From the IMG/VR virus record IMGVR_UViG_3300039412_000056, positions 1 through 30,602 of that record: 30,602 nt of DNA, one strand, 5' to 3'. Under the pieces are notes generated by a model. It was not told where the DNA came from. It was given only the letters and a program-made list of their open reading frames with translations, and did no database searches. The stretch's first letter is position 1, and every line of letters starts with the position of its first letter. This stretch comes from a virus. Both the position numbers and the translations under genes were made by a program. Positions 7,480-15,298 of this stretch are shown here, one piece after another.

Positions 7480-8028
7480 TCAAGGCTCTTTTGGAGGTTT
7501 AACAATTTTATAATGTGTCTTAACTTTATCCTCAAACAAACAAACGCCGGCTTCGGCAATGACTGAACGTGGAATCTTATACCCATAAGAATGAAACGGC
7601 TTACCTGTGGAATCTTTGTTCGGAATGGGTATCGGTTTCAGTTTATTTTCTTTGATGTATTTGTCAAGAAATTCACACAAAATCTTTGGGTCAAACCAAA
7701 ACAAGCTTTTCTCTGTTATGTAATAATATACAAATCTGTCAACCTTGTGTTGTAACGAACGCCACGGGCCTCCAGGAATATCCTTACCATCAGGTAAAAC
7801 GGTATTTTTTTCCATAAAGAAGTTTTTGGTCTTCTCCATAGAATAACTGTCAGTTTTCAATTCAACTGTGTAACCGTTGTTTAGAGTGAAGTCAATCTTT
7901 CGGTCATCTACACTCTTAACTGGGTTCAACTTTTTTTTGTATATTTTGATGAATTCGGCTTCACCCCTATCACCAACTCGCATTTGGTCTTTAAAGTTAA
8001 AGACCTTGCCACTCTTTTTTTTAGTCAT
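7480..8028 (-). CDS. PD-(D/E)XK nuclease-like protein
   Basis: A 182-aa basic protein with a likely PD-(D/E)XK nuclease core: GDRGEAEF helix (19-26, with E23), then DRKIDFTLNNGYTVELKTD, where D46 and E56-x-K58 form the D...ExK signature on adjacent strands. A C-terminal stretch (IPRSVIAEAGVC) resembles the end of Holliday-junction or restriction-like phage nucleases. Substrate is unknown; DNA processing during replication or recombination is the likely role given the location. It starts a few bases after the stop of the 61-aa gene upstream. Confidence 0.7.
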   Translation of the reverse strand: MTKKKSGKVFNFKDQMRVGDRGEAEFIKIYKKKLNPVKSVDDRKIDFTLNNGYTVELKTDSYSMEKTKNFFMEKNTVLPDGKDIPGGPWRSLQHKVDRFVYYYITEKSLFWFDPKILCEFLDKYIKENKLKPIPIPNKDSTGKPFHSYGYKIPRSVIAEAGVCLFEDKVKTHYKIVKPPKEP

Positions 8029-8031
8029 AGT

Positions 8032-8217
8032 TTATTTTAACGTCTTTCCGATACTTGGATGACGGTGAACTTCTTCTTGTAGGAATGCGTTCAATCTTGA
8101 ATTCATACGTATAAGGAAGTCTCCGCTAACTCTTGTAAATTTTCCGGCTCTATGAGCCTTGCTCAGTTCGAGTGCCATTCTTTTAACCGCTTGCCTATTG
8201 ATTAGGGGTGTATTCAT
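8032..8217 (-). CDS. Small conserved phage protein, 61 aa
   Basis: A 61-aa basic, helical protein with INRQAVKRMALELS, RAGKFTRVS and a C-terminal EVHRHPSIGKTL block. I have the impression of similar small proteins in other phages but cannot name a family. The RVS--FL-R pattern may be a short DNA-binding helix pair, which is speculation. Its ATG is preceded by TATAAT, a possible -10 element. Confidence 0.65.
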   Translation of the reverse strand: MNTPLINRQAVKRMALELSKAHRAGKFTRVSGDFLIRMNSRLNAFLQEEVHRHPSIGKTLK

Positions 8218-8279
8218 ATTATAATTGTAAGTCTATCAGTTATTTTTGATTAGTCAACTTTATACATTTTTTCGATTCA

Positions 8280-8417
8280 TCAAACCACACACTTATCAGA
8301 TTCATCAAAATAGTATCCATTGCCTATAATTTTAGTCGCTTCTCTAAGAATATCCTCAGTCCAAAATATTTGATTCAAACCATCATAAAAATTTGATTTA
8401 TGAATTAAAATTTTCAT
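8280..8417 (-). CDS. Unknown 45-aa protein
   Basis: A short gene starting MKILIHKSNF and ending DKCVV. Support comes from the start region: a GGAGA ribosome-binding site formed by the last codons of the polymerase C-terminal half (GGA GAA TGA), 5-6 nt before this ATG, so translation of the two is probably coupled. No family is recognised. The remaining 62 nt up to the next gene contain nothing I can identify. Confidence 0.5.
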   Translation of the reverse strand: MKILIHKSNFYDGLNQIFWTEDILREATKIIGNGYYFDESDKCVV

Positions 8418-8418
8418 A

Positions 8419-9741
8419 TCATTCTCCGAAATTAAAAAAGTTAGCAGCTGTTTTTACGGACGGATTTGGGAACGACCATTTTAAAACATCGTAAAAATCT
8501 TCTAATTTACTTTTCAGTTCGTTTTCAAACATTTTCTTTCTATCAACGTGAGTATTGATAAAATCCAACAATTCATCGGCATCGTTGCCGTCGCCTTTGA
8601 ATGCTATGGCATCAAGACCATAACCATTCTTTTGTAAATATACCCATTTGATTTTACTACCATGATGGATAGGTTCACAAGTCTTCTCAAGACCCATCTT
8701 CAAAATCAAATCATTGTAGGCGAGTGCTGCCTTCGCTTGGGCGGGTGTTTTATTCTCAAAATGAAATGGCCTTCTACTCTCTGGATTATAATTATTGGCC
8801 CCATCTTGGCTTACGTATTTTACAGAAGTATTCTTGGCAATTTCAATGACAGGCAAAGTCTTTATTACATCTTCTCTCGCCTTGAGAATCATTTCATCAA
8901 TTTCCGCCTTTGGTGCTGCGGTCAACAGTTTTCTCAAAAATAAATCCATAAACTTACGGAATGCCGAAGGGAACGATGTTCTAACAACGTCAATACCCTT
9001 GACTTCCAATTCAGGCTTTTCCAATAGATGACCTTCTTTATGAATAATCCATTGTGCGTAACGTTTCTTTGCCAACCAAAATGAAGTCTTACTGATAACT
9101 TCCTGTTTGGCGTCAAACGTATGCTTTGGAATATTGAAAAATCTCTTGGCCATGATGTCATAGAACTTATTAACATAAGTCTGAACTTCTGTTGTGACAC
9201 TCATGATTGCCTTTGTCATTTCATCATCGTTATTAAAATTTATATCAGGAAATCTCTTTTTGATAATAGGAACTGCGTCAACAAAACAAGAATCTGTATC
9301 GCTGTAAACAACCCAATCACCTTCTTCTACTTCCAAAGCATTCTTATAGTAAATGTTAATGGCTTTTGATGTGGTCTGAATAATATCGACTCCAGACATG
9401 GTTACGGCTTCAGCGTTATCAATATCATAGAAACGGAAGATTGGAAGACCCAACACACCGTAGAACGAGTTAAGTAAAATCTTTTGAACTTGTTGGCGTT
9501 GATTGTAGAAATTATACTTTTCAATGTTGCCGGCTTTTCTAAACTCGGCAGCTTTCTTTCTCATTTCCTTACGTTGCAAAAACCAAAGACTTAATAATGT
9601 CGGCACTACACCAATACCAACAGTTTCTATAATATTATCATTATCATCAAGTTCTAATTTATTTTCAACTAAAAAGATTTTAAATTCTTCTTCTGTTGAA
9701 AACTTCTTTGTCAAACCTTTATATTCTATTTCAATTTCCAT
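8419..9741 (-). CDS. 43: Family B DNA polymerase, C-terminal half (palm/fingers/thumb)
   Basis: A 440-aa protein that completes the split replicative polymerase. From the ATG at 9741: a short region of uncertain origin (1-40); the GVVPTLL--WF-QRKEMRK linker (about 44-62); motif B KILLNSFYGVLG (87-98); motif C YSDTDS (146-151) with the two catalytic Asp; the KKRYA motif; a KGIDVVRTSFP block; and the thumb. It contains no exonuclease and no motif A; those are on the other half (10665-12245). The ATG overlaps the HNH stop by 11 nt, so translation is probably coupled. An in-frame extension to 9792 would only read the HNH gene in another frame and is rejected. Confidence 0.92.
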   Translation of the reverse strand: MEIEIEYKGLTKKFSTEEEFKIFLVENKLELDDNDNIIETVGIGVVPTLLSLWFLQRKEMRKKAAEFRKAGNIEKYNFYNQRQQVQKILLNSFYGVLGLPIFRFYDIDNAEAVTMSGVDIIQTTSKAINIYYKNALEVEEGDWVVYSDTDSCFVDAVPIIKKRFPDINFNNDDEMTKAIMSVTTEVQTYVNKFYDIMAKRFFNIPKHTFDAKQEVISKTSFWLAKKRYAQWIIHKEGHLLEKPELEVKGIDVVRTSFPSAFRKFMDLFLRKLLTAAPKAEIDEMILKAREDVIKTLPVIEIAKNTSVKYVSQDGANNYNPESRRPFHFENKTPAQAKAALAYNDLILKMGLEKTCEPIHHGSKIKWVYLQKNGYGLDAIAFKGDGNDADELLDFINTHVDRKKMFENELKSKLEDFYDVLKWSFPNPSVKTAANFFNFGE

Positions 9742-10312
9742 ATGATATAACCATCTTACACAACTTTTTAAATTTATCAACATTAAAATCATTTTTCATA
9801 ATGTTTATATCTTTGTGAACCCACTGAATATTGCCTTTGACATATCCTTTAGAAGAATCAATTCTATCAAGTGAAGCTGTAGTTTCTTCATAAGTTCCTG
9901 TTATTTTATCGTTTCTTCCACCGAATTTAATATCCAATCCGGTTAAAGCACATTTTTTATTTTGTTTAATAAATAAATTCCACAAATATTCATCATCAAT
10001 TGAAACTTTTATGCCCTTAGTTTTAGCATTTCTTTTCATTCTACTTAAATAACATCCTGGAATATCACCAACACCTTTCCAAAAACAACTATTATTTTTT
10101 CTTCTAACACAATTACATCCCCAAGATATTCCGGCTTTTAATTTTCTACACGAAACATATCTTTCAGTTCCTTTATCACAATCACATTTTACTTTGACTG
10201 AATATTCTTTCATATGATTTAAAAATATTGGTTTAGAATCGGTTACAATCCACTTTCCAAATTTATCCCCAATATTGAATGTTTTTTCGTATTTACTTAT
10301 ACCTTTTTCCAT
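9731..10312 (-). CDS. HNH homing endonuclease inserted in the polymerase locus
   Basis: A 193-aa endonuclease. The N-terminal part has a zinc-binding look (CDC at about 43-45, WGCNCVRRK), followed by CYLSRMKRNAKTKGI and the HNH core: CALTGLDI, then LDRIDSSKGYVKGNIQWVHKDINIMKN, the hallmark of phage AP2/HNH homing enzymes. It has its own strong ribosome-binding site (AAAGGAAA, 5 nt before the ATG), so it is free-standing and not an intein. Its 3' end overlaps the start of the polymerase C-terminal half. It is the likely agent, or a later occupant, of the polymerase split. A degenerate TACTTATA box lies upstream near 10335-10342. Confidence 0.9.
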   Translation of the reverse strand: MEKGISKYEKTFNIGDKFGKWIVTDSKPIFLNHMKEYSVKVKCDCDKGTERYVSCRKLKAGISWGCNCVRRKNNSCFWKGVGDIPGCYLSRMKRNAKTKGIKVSIDDEYLWNLFIKQNKKCALTGLDIKFGGRNDKITGTYEETTASLDRIDSSKGYVKGNIQWVHKDINIMKNDFNVDKFKKLCKMVISYGN

Positions 10313-10360
10313 GTTATTTCCTTTCGTTGGTTTCTATATATAAGTATAGTGTAGAAATGA

Positions 10361-10663
10361 TTAAGATTGAATATTAGATAATATTTTTGCCAATAATTCC
10401 AAATCCGGCATTATATTATGGTCGATAATATAATGAGAATATCCGTCTGGATAAACAAATTCATCATCCGTCAAACAAGTTGTTCCGTTCATTTTACCAC
10501 AGATTCTACATTTAGAAAATCCCATCCAGGCCGATTGTAATTTTCCTCTATTCAAATATTCTACAACTTTTTGTTTTGTTTCCAAAGGCAATCTACCTTC
10601 GGTTGGCCAAGGCAAATTTTCATTAGATTCTTCTTTTTGTCTCCAATATCCGACTTGTTTCAT
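10361..10663 (-). CDS. Unknown 100-aa protein between the polymerase halves
   Basis: A 100-aa protein with W-RQKEESNENLPWP near the start, then WMGFSKCRICG, CLTDDEFVYPDGYSHYI and DHNIMPDLELL. Three Cys could bind zinc (CRIC...C). I recognise the WMGFS-CRICG...G--Y-HY layout as a recurrent small phage protein of unknown role. Its ribosome-binding site (AAGGAAA) is made from the last codons of the polymerase N-terminal half, whose stop lies 1 nt before this ATG. Confidence 0.72.
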   Translation of the reverse strand: MKQVGYWRQKEESNENLPWPTEGRLPLETKQKVVEYLNRGKLQSAWMGFSKCRICGKMNGTTCLTDDEFVYPDGYSHYIIDHNIMPDLELLAKILSNIQS

Positions 10664-10664
10664 A

Positions 10665-12245
10665 TTATTTCCTTATTATTTTTCCTACAATCTTTTTTTC
10701 TGGTTGACGGTATAAAACACCATTAGAACTCAAACTGTAGTTGGCCTCTTTTATCAAGGATTTGAATTCGGGTTTCTTATATTCAGTTGTTCCAAGATGG
10801 TAATGTTCCAATTTTTCACGAACATGATATTCCATGTCAAACTCACGACAACGTTTCTGAATGTATTCTTCCTTACCTTCCTCATTTGACCAAAGACGTT
10901 CTTTCATTTCCGTTTCCATTTCATCAATCTCTTTGAGAACAGAACGACGTTTTTCAACCTTACAATCATCATTGTAATCGGCCTTGATAATCTTACCAAC
11001 CTTCGTTTCAGGAGAAATATTCAAAGAAATGATGATATTAGGATACATGGATGTCAAATCCAAATCGAATACCCAATCATATCGGCCTGGAACCGGCTCT
11101 TTAACGAAAGCACCTGAAAATCCTTCTTCTCCATCTTCCTGTTGTTCTTCGTATTCTTCACGTCCACCAGCAGGCTTATTTGGGGCAATGACATTATTTC
11201 TATGAAGATACATCAAAGAAGCACCGTCAAGATATCTTGCCGGCATATGAAAACTTTCGTAAGGAACATGACCAACGTGACAGATGTTTCTGTAAAGGTC
11301 AATAAGTTTTAACTTAACGTCAATCGCCACAACGATTTTTACGTCAGTGATGTTATACTCCAAAAACTTCTTGATGTCAGACTTGTATAAGTCGTTGAGA
11401 TTTCCGTGGTATTGAACCTTACCGAAACCAACAACCTTCTTACCAATTGGCCCCAATGCCCAAGTAGGTTCCATTTTACCAGCCAAGAATTTCTTATACA
11501 AAAGAATGTAATCCATTACAGATATACCTGCAATAGTCAGTTTTTTATTGTAAGCATTGAGATAACAAGTTCCAATCGGAGAAAGGCATTTTGCCGCCTT
11601 GGCCGTAAGACAACTCTTGAGACGAGTGTATAGATACGGCATATCGAAGAAATCTACGTTCCAACCTGTAACTATGGTAAAGGCACATTCTTGCCATTTA
11701 TCCATGAAACTTATTAACATATCGTCTTCACTGTCATAAGGCAATGTGACGATTTTAATTTTCTTACTTTCTTCTTCTGACTGAACTTTCCAATCGGTAG
11801 GCAACCAAGCATCAACTTCACTTTCATCTTTTTCTACCTTACCATCCTTATCAAGAACAAAAACATAACAAGTTCTTGTAATACAGTCGTAAAGGGAAAT
11901 ACTTGTAATTTCCTTGTCGGCTAGTTCCATATTTGGAAACCCGCCTTCGGTGGATACTTCTATGTCAATGACACCAACCCGATGACCTATTGACGGCTCA
12001 TCTGAATCCTTGTAGTAATCTAAAAGAACTCTCATTTCGGCCGGAACATCGGATTCGAAGAGATTTGGGTCTTTGTCGTTGTAGTTGGTGACTCTTACTA
12101 ATTCATCACCATAGAGAGATTTGAAGTTGCCGCCGGGATGACGTTTATACGCATACTTTTCGTATGGGAACGTTCTGTAACCTTTTTCATCATCCCATAG
12201 ATGAACAGTATTATCTTTTCTGCTGATGTAAATGTTTTGATACAT
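10665..12245 (-). CDS. 43: Family B DNA polymerase, N-terminal half (exonuclease and motif A)
   Basis: A 526-aa protein with the N-terminal domain, the 3'-5' exonuclease and the first part of the palm. Exo I DIE at 94-96, Exo II NVDFFD at 196-201 and Exo III YNITD at 297-301 are intact, so proofreading should be active. Motif A is D396-LTSMYPN followed by SPET. It ends after NGVLYRQPEKKIVGKIIRK, just where an intact family B enzyme would run into the fingers. Motifs B and C are on the gene at 8419-9741. Together the two total ~966 aa, a normal T4-type size. The two proteins probably assemble, as for the split gene 43 of some T4-like Aeromonas phages. Confidence 0.94.
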   Translation of the reverse strand: MYQNIYISRKDNTVHLWDDEKGYRTFPYEKYAYKRHPGGNFKSLYGDELVRVTNYNDKDPNLFESDVPAEMRVLLDYYKDSDEPSIGHRVGVIDIEVSTEGGFPNMELADKEITSISLYDCITRTCYVFVLDKDGKVEKDESEVDAWLPTDWKVQSEEESKKIKIVTLPYDSEDDMLISFMDKWQECAFTIVTGWNVDFFDMPYLYTRLKSCLTAKAAKCLSPIGTCYLNAYNKKLTIAGISVMDYILLYKKFLAGKMEPTWALGPIGKKVVGFGKVQYHGNLNDLYKSDIKKFLEYNITDVKIVVAIDVKLKLIDLYRNICHVGHVPYESFHMPARYLDGASLMYLHRNNVIAPNKPAGGREEYEEQQEDGEEGFSGAFVKEPVPGRYDWVFDLDLTSMYPNIIISLNISPETKVGKIIKADYNDDCKVEKRRSVLKEIDEMETEMKERLWSNEEGKEEYIQKRCREFDMEYHVREKLEHYHLGTTEYKKPEFKSLIKEANYSLSSNGVLYRQPEKKIVGKIIRK

Positions 12246-12595
12246 TATTTTAGATATTCAATTGACTCCTTCACCAATTCTACCAAATCTTTACCATTTG
12301 AAAAGTAATTATACCCATGTGGCAAAGTTCCCACATCCCAATTTTTAGGGTTCAACATTTCTTCTTCCAAGGTATCCAATTTACATTGTCTATCAAATAC
12401 AGTAACATTGGTGAACCCCAGTTGATTATCATCAGCAGGAATCCATTCCGATGTCATGTAAATGGATAAATCTTTCTCTACGTGTAGAAGAAATTTTTTG
12501 TGAATAGATTTGTCATGTGGAATTCTCCACACAAATTCAACGAATTCAGAATTGAAACTCTGACTGTGTAAGTTCTGGCTTTGTGGCACGTTCAT
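12245..12595 (-). CDS. Unknown 116-aa protein
   Basis: A soluble protein of unknown function with FVWRIPHDKSIHKKFLLHVEKDLSIYMTSEW near the N-terminus and a C-terminal LVELVKESIEYLK helix. Its stop overlaps the ATG of the polymerase N-terminal half, and its own start overlaps the end of the preceding gene by 50 nt. The long overlap makes the start slightly uncertain, but no better ATG exists before about residue 47. Confidence 0.7.
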   Translation of the reverse strand: MNVPQSQNLHSQSFNSEFVEFVWRIPHDKSIHKKFLLHVEKDLSIYMTSEWIPADDNQLGFTNVTVFDRQCKLDTLEEEMLNPKNWDVGTLPHGYNYFSNGKDLVELVKESIEYLK

Positions 12596-12866
12596 AATCT
12601 TCTATTTCCTGTTCTACTGTTTTTGTTAGTTTGGATATTAGACTTTGATATACTGCCTTACCCTCGTCATTAAGATTTTTTTCTTGATTTTTAAGTTTAG
12701 AAATAAGCGATTCATGTTTTATGAATAACATATCTTTGAGTGTTTTAATCTCAAATTTTGGAGACTCTATTGGTTCCAAAGTTTGTAAAACAATAAGCAG
12801 TAATGACAGTTCTTGTTCTGTCAATGATTCCAATTGGCTAATTCTCATTTTACCAAGTGTACCCAT
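12546..12866 (-). CDS. Unknown helical protein, 106 aa
   Basis: Almost entirely helical and charged, with coiled-coil character (LTEQELSLLLIVLQTLEP, then ISKLKNQEKNLNDEGKAVYQSLISKLTKTVEQEIEDYE). No catalytic motif and no family recognised. Start alternatives are ATG 12866 (used) and ATG 12848; neither has a convincing ribosome-binding site. Lies between the exported FecR-like protein and the polymerase block. Confidence 0.62.
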   Translation of the reverse strand: MGTLGKMRISQLESLTEQELSLLLIVLQTLEPIESPKFEIKTLKDMLFIKHESLISKLKNQEKNLNDEGKAVYQSLISKLTKTVEQEIEDYERATKPELTQSEFQF

Positions 12867-12879
12867 CAGAGGGGAGAAG

Positions 12880-13581
12880 TCAATTTATAACAACGCCGGT
12901 GGTTTTGCCGTCAATTCTTATAAACATAATAGAATTTTTTAAATTCGTAACATCCTTGGATTCAACAGTTAATTTATCAATGACAGATTGTTTTACCTTG
13001 TCAGTATAAAAAGAAACCTTGGAGTCGAGAATACCATTACTGTCATTCTGAACAGCGATGACAGCATAGCCAGTTGGTGTGGTTGTGGTGCTACGACTGT
13101 TGCCACTTGTGGATTTTAATGACCCATCAATAGTAAAAACAATTACCTTATTATCACTCACCTGAAAATAAAACGTTCCCTTTGATAGTTCGTGGTCTGT
13201 GAACGGCGTTGAGATTGTGCATGATGAATTTTCATCGCCGACGTTGTAGGTCACGATGGCAGTTCCTTTATTCAGAGTGGCAGCAAAATTATGAGTAGGT
13301 GCCTTTAATTTCTCAGGAGTTGAATTTGTATTCAATACGTTCTGAAAGAAACTGTTTACCATGAAATCGGAATTTGTATTCACCTTAACAATCAAGTCAT
13401 TGGAGAAATACAAAATTTCAGGTTTATTTGTCGGTGTGATTTCATGGATTGCTTTGTCTATTTCGACTGTCTTTCCTTGTTCACAATATACACCGTTTGT
13501 GTATATGTCCGCACCAGCAGCTAATTCGGGATTCATCAATCCCAACATACCGTTTATTACTAATACTCTTAACCATTTCAT
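12880..13581 (-). CDS. Exported FecR-like beta-rich protein
   Basis: A 233-aa protein with a probable signal peptide (MKWLRVLVINGMLGLMN, then PELAAGA with a likely cleavage after Ala ~22-24). The mature part is beta-rich with the FecR-domain feel: LNKGTAIVTYNVGDENSSCTIST, then KGTFYFQVSDNKVIVFTIDGSLK and GYAVIAVQN. There are only a few Cys and no catalytic signature. Its ATG overlaps the stop of the metallophosphoesterase gene (ATGA), so the two are translationally coupled. Export suggests a role at the host envelope, for example during infection or exclusion, but that is inference. Confidence 0.68.
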   Translation of the reverse strand: MKWLRVLVINGMLGLMNPELAAGADIYTNGVYCEQGKTVEIDKAIHEITPTNKPEILYFSNDLIVKVNTNSDFMVNSFFQNVLNTNSTPEKLKAPTHNFAATLNKGTAIVTYNVGDENSSCTISTPFTDHELSKGTFYFQVSDNKVIVFTIDGSLKSTSGNSRSTTTTPTGYAVIAVQNDSNGILDSKVSFYTDKVKQSVIDKLTVESKDVTNLKNSIMFIRIDGKTTGVVIN

Positions 13582-14315
13582 ATTTTTTTATCCAAATCAA
13601 TTAATTCCAATCTTCCATCCTCATGTTCTACCAACGCGGTTGCTAGTTCAATCCAACAACCTGTATTGTGATATTCTATACCTTTTATCACCTTTTGACA
13701 AGGATAATGTATGTGACCACATATAACACCATCAACACCCTCGCCTCTAGCTGCTTCTACCAAGGCATTTTCAAATTTAAAGCAAAACTTAACTGCTTCT
13801 TTTGTGTTAACTTTTATGTGATGTGACAATGACCAATATTCCATTCCAAACCAACTACGAACTTTATTAAAAGCAGAATTCATAGATAAAAGAACATCAT
13901 ACAACCAACTACCAACATGACTCACTATTTTCATAGATGATAAAATACCATCAAACACATCACCGTGTATCACCAAATATTTTTTTCCATTAGGCGAAGT
14001 ATGAATTATATCGTTAACAACTTCAATATTGCCCATGTTCAGATAATTTCCAAATCTTCTTAAAAAATCATCGTGGTTGCCTGTTAAATAGACAATTCTA
14101 GTCCCATGTCTTGATTTTCTCAATAACTTCTGAACTAATAAATTATAATCAGCGTTCCAATACCATTTACGACTTAAAGCCCAACCATCTATAATATCTC
14201 CAACCAGATAAAGAGTATCACATTCATTGGCTTTTAAGAATTCCAACAATTCTTTTACTCTTGAGTATTTCATACCCAAATGCACATCTGATATAAAAAT
14301 CGACTTGTATTTCAT
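13578..14315 (-). CDS. Calcineurin-like metallophosphoesterase, LpxH-like (COG2908 type)
   Basis: A 245-aa enzyme with a full set of two-metal phosphoesterase motifs: SDVHLG (9-14), GDIIDGW (39-45), TGNHDD (78-83), HGD (117-119) and GHIHYP (200-205), followed by NTGCWIE. Layout and length match the UDP-2,3-diacylglucosamine diphosphatase-like group, which act on lipid A precursors at the inner membrane; many relatives have unknown substrates. It is the first minus-strand gene after the divergence point and carries TATTTATA 4 nt before the ATG. The ATGA overlap with an exported protein suggests a joint envelope role, which is inference. Confidence 0.87.
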   Translation of the reverse strand: MKYKSIFISDVHLGMKYSRVKELLEFLKANECDTLYLVGDIIDGWALSRKWYWNADYNLLVQKLLRKSRHGTRIVYLTGNHDDFLRRFGNYLNMGNIEVVNDIIHTSPNGKKYLVIHGDVFDGILSSMKIVSHVGSWLYDVLLSMNSAFNKVRSWFGMEYWSLSHHIKVNTKEAVKFCFKFENALVEAARGEGVDGVICGHIHYPCQKVIKGIEYHNTGCWIELATALVEHEDGRLELIDLDKKI

Positions 14316-14319
14316 TCGG

Positions 14320-14347
14320 TATAAATAGTTGATAATACTTGTTAAAT
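14320..14347 (-). promoter_or_regulatory. Promoter-like motif before the metallophosphoesterase
   Basis: On the minus strand TATTTATA (14327-14320) lies 4 nt before the ATG at 14315. The upstream element is weak (ATTTAA with a 14-nt spacer) and TTTG is missing. It forms one arm of the divergent region at 14316-14409. Confidence 0.45.
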
Positions 14348-14370
14348 TGATTATGATTTAAATGTAGATA

Positions 14371-14404
14371 TTTGTGGTATTTTTAAATATTGAACATATT
14401 TATT
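14371..14404 (+). promoter_or_regulatory. Promoter-like motif before the GIY-YIG gene
   Basis: TTTG (14371-14374), TATTTT (14378-14383), a 13-nt spacer and TATTTATT (14397-14404), then 5 nt to the ATG at 14410. The other arm of the divergent promoter region. Confidence 0.55.
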
Positions 14405-14409
14405 ATTAT

Positions 14410-15267
14410 ATGAAAATTTTAATTGACAATAAAATAAAATGTGGGGTGTATAAAATACAAAACTTGGTAAATAATAAATGTTACATAGGTTCGACCACAG
14501 GAGTATTAAAATACAGATGTATAACACATAGATGTCATTTAAGACATAATCGACATAGCAATCAACATTTACAAAATTCTTGGAATAAATATGGAGAAGA
14601 CAATTTTGAATTTTCCGTTCTTGAAATGTGTGACATAGATAGATGTGTAAACAGAGAACAATATTATATAGATACTTTAAATCCAGAATATAATATAAAT
14701 AAGTTTGCTAATTCTACATTCGGATATAAACACACAAAAGAAGCAAAAGAAAAAATATCTAATGCATTTTCTGGAGAAAATCATCCAGCATATTCTGGAA
14801 AATATGTCTTTTATCATCCAACTTACGGATATATTATAGAAGACCAAAAAACTTTATGTAATAAATTTAATTTAATCTATACATCAGTAAATAAAATGTG
14901 TAGAAATGAATTAAATAAACATAAAAATTGGATATTTTTAGAAAAGTTTAATAAAAAATTTAAACATTTAAATAATATAAATGAAATTTATAAAACCAAA
15001 ATAAATTCCAACCGACCGCTATTTGCATTTTATCACAAACAACACGGAAAATTTATCATTCCAATAAACGTATTTTGTCATAAATTTAATTTTAAAAATA
15101 AAGAAATTGGTGGAATATATAATGGAACAAGATATTCGGCCAATGGATGGATATGCTTTGGAAAATGCGATTCGAAATTTTCATTTCCAAAAAATTTAAA
15201 TGAAATTTATAAAAACAGATTAGAAAAAAGTAATCGAAACCAACGTAAAAACATTAAAATAAATTGA
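14410..15267 (+). CDS. GIY-YIG homing endonuclease with NUMOD3
   Basis: A 285-aa enzyme. The GIY-YIG domain is at the N-terminus: GVYKI (12-16), CYIGST (24-29), an HRCHLRHNRH block, then NREQYYIDTLNPEYN with the catalytic Glu. A NUMOD3 motif follows (GYKHTKEAKEKISNAFSGENHPAYSG). The C-terminal half contains two repeats of a small DNA-reading module (about Y-HPTYGYIIEDQKTLCNKF and FYHKQHGKFIIPINVFCHKF). The start is at the ATG following the TATTTATT motif; a GTG 36 nt upstream is rejected because it lies inside that promoter. It stands at the strand switch and has no recognisable host gene to its left on this strand. Confidence 0.92.
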   Translation: MKILIDNKIKCGVYKIQNLVNNKCYIGSTTGVLKYRCITHRCHLRHNRHSNQHLQNSWNKYGEDNFEFSVLEMCDIDRCVNREQYYIDTLNPEYNINKFANSTFGYKHTKEAKEKISNAFSGENHPAYSGKYVFYHPTYGYIIEDQKTLCNKFNLIYTSVNKMCRNELNKHKNWIFLEKFNKKFKHLNNINEIYKTKINSNRPLFAFYHKQHGKFIIPINVFCHKFNFKNKEIGGIYNGTRYSANGWICFGKCDSKFSFPKNLNEIYKNRLEKSNRNQRKNIKIN

Positions 15268-15298
15268 ATTTGTATTCTTTTTATGATAATATTTTTAT

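Noticed and set aside
9742-9792. Longer N-terminus for the polymerase C-terminal half
   Set aside because: The extra residues are the HNH gene read in another frame; the ATG at 9741 overlaps the HNH stop as expected for coupling.
8419-12245. Intein or group I intron interrupting the polymerase
   Set aside because: Each intervening gene has its own ribosome-binding site and stop, the N-terminal half ends in a stop right there, and no intein splice motifs are visible at the ends.
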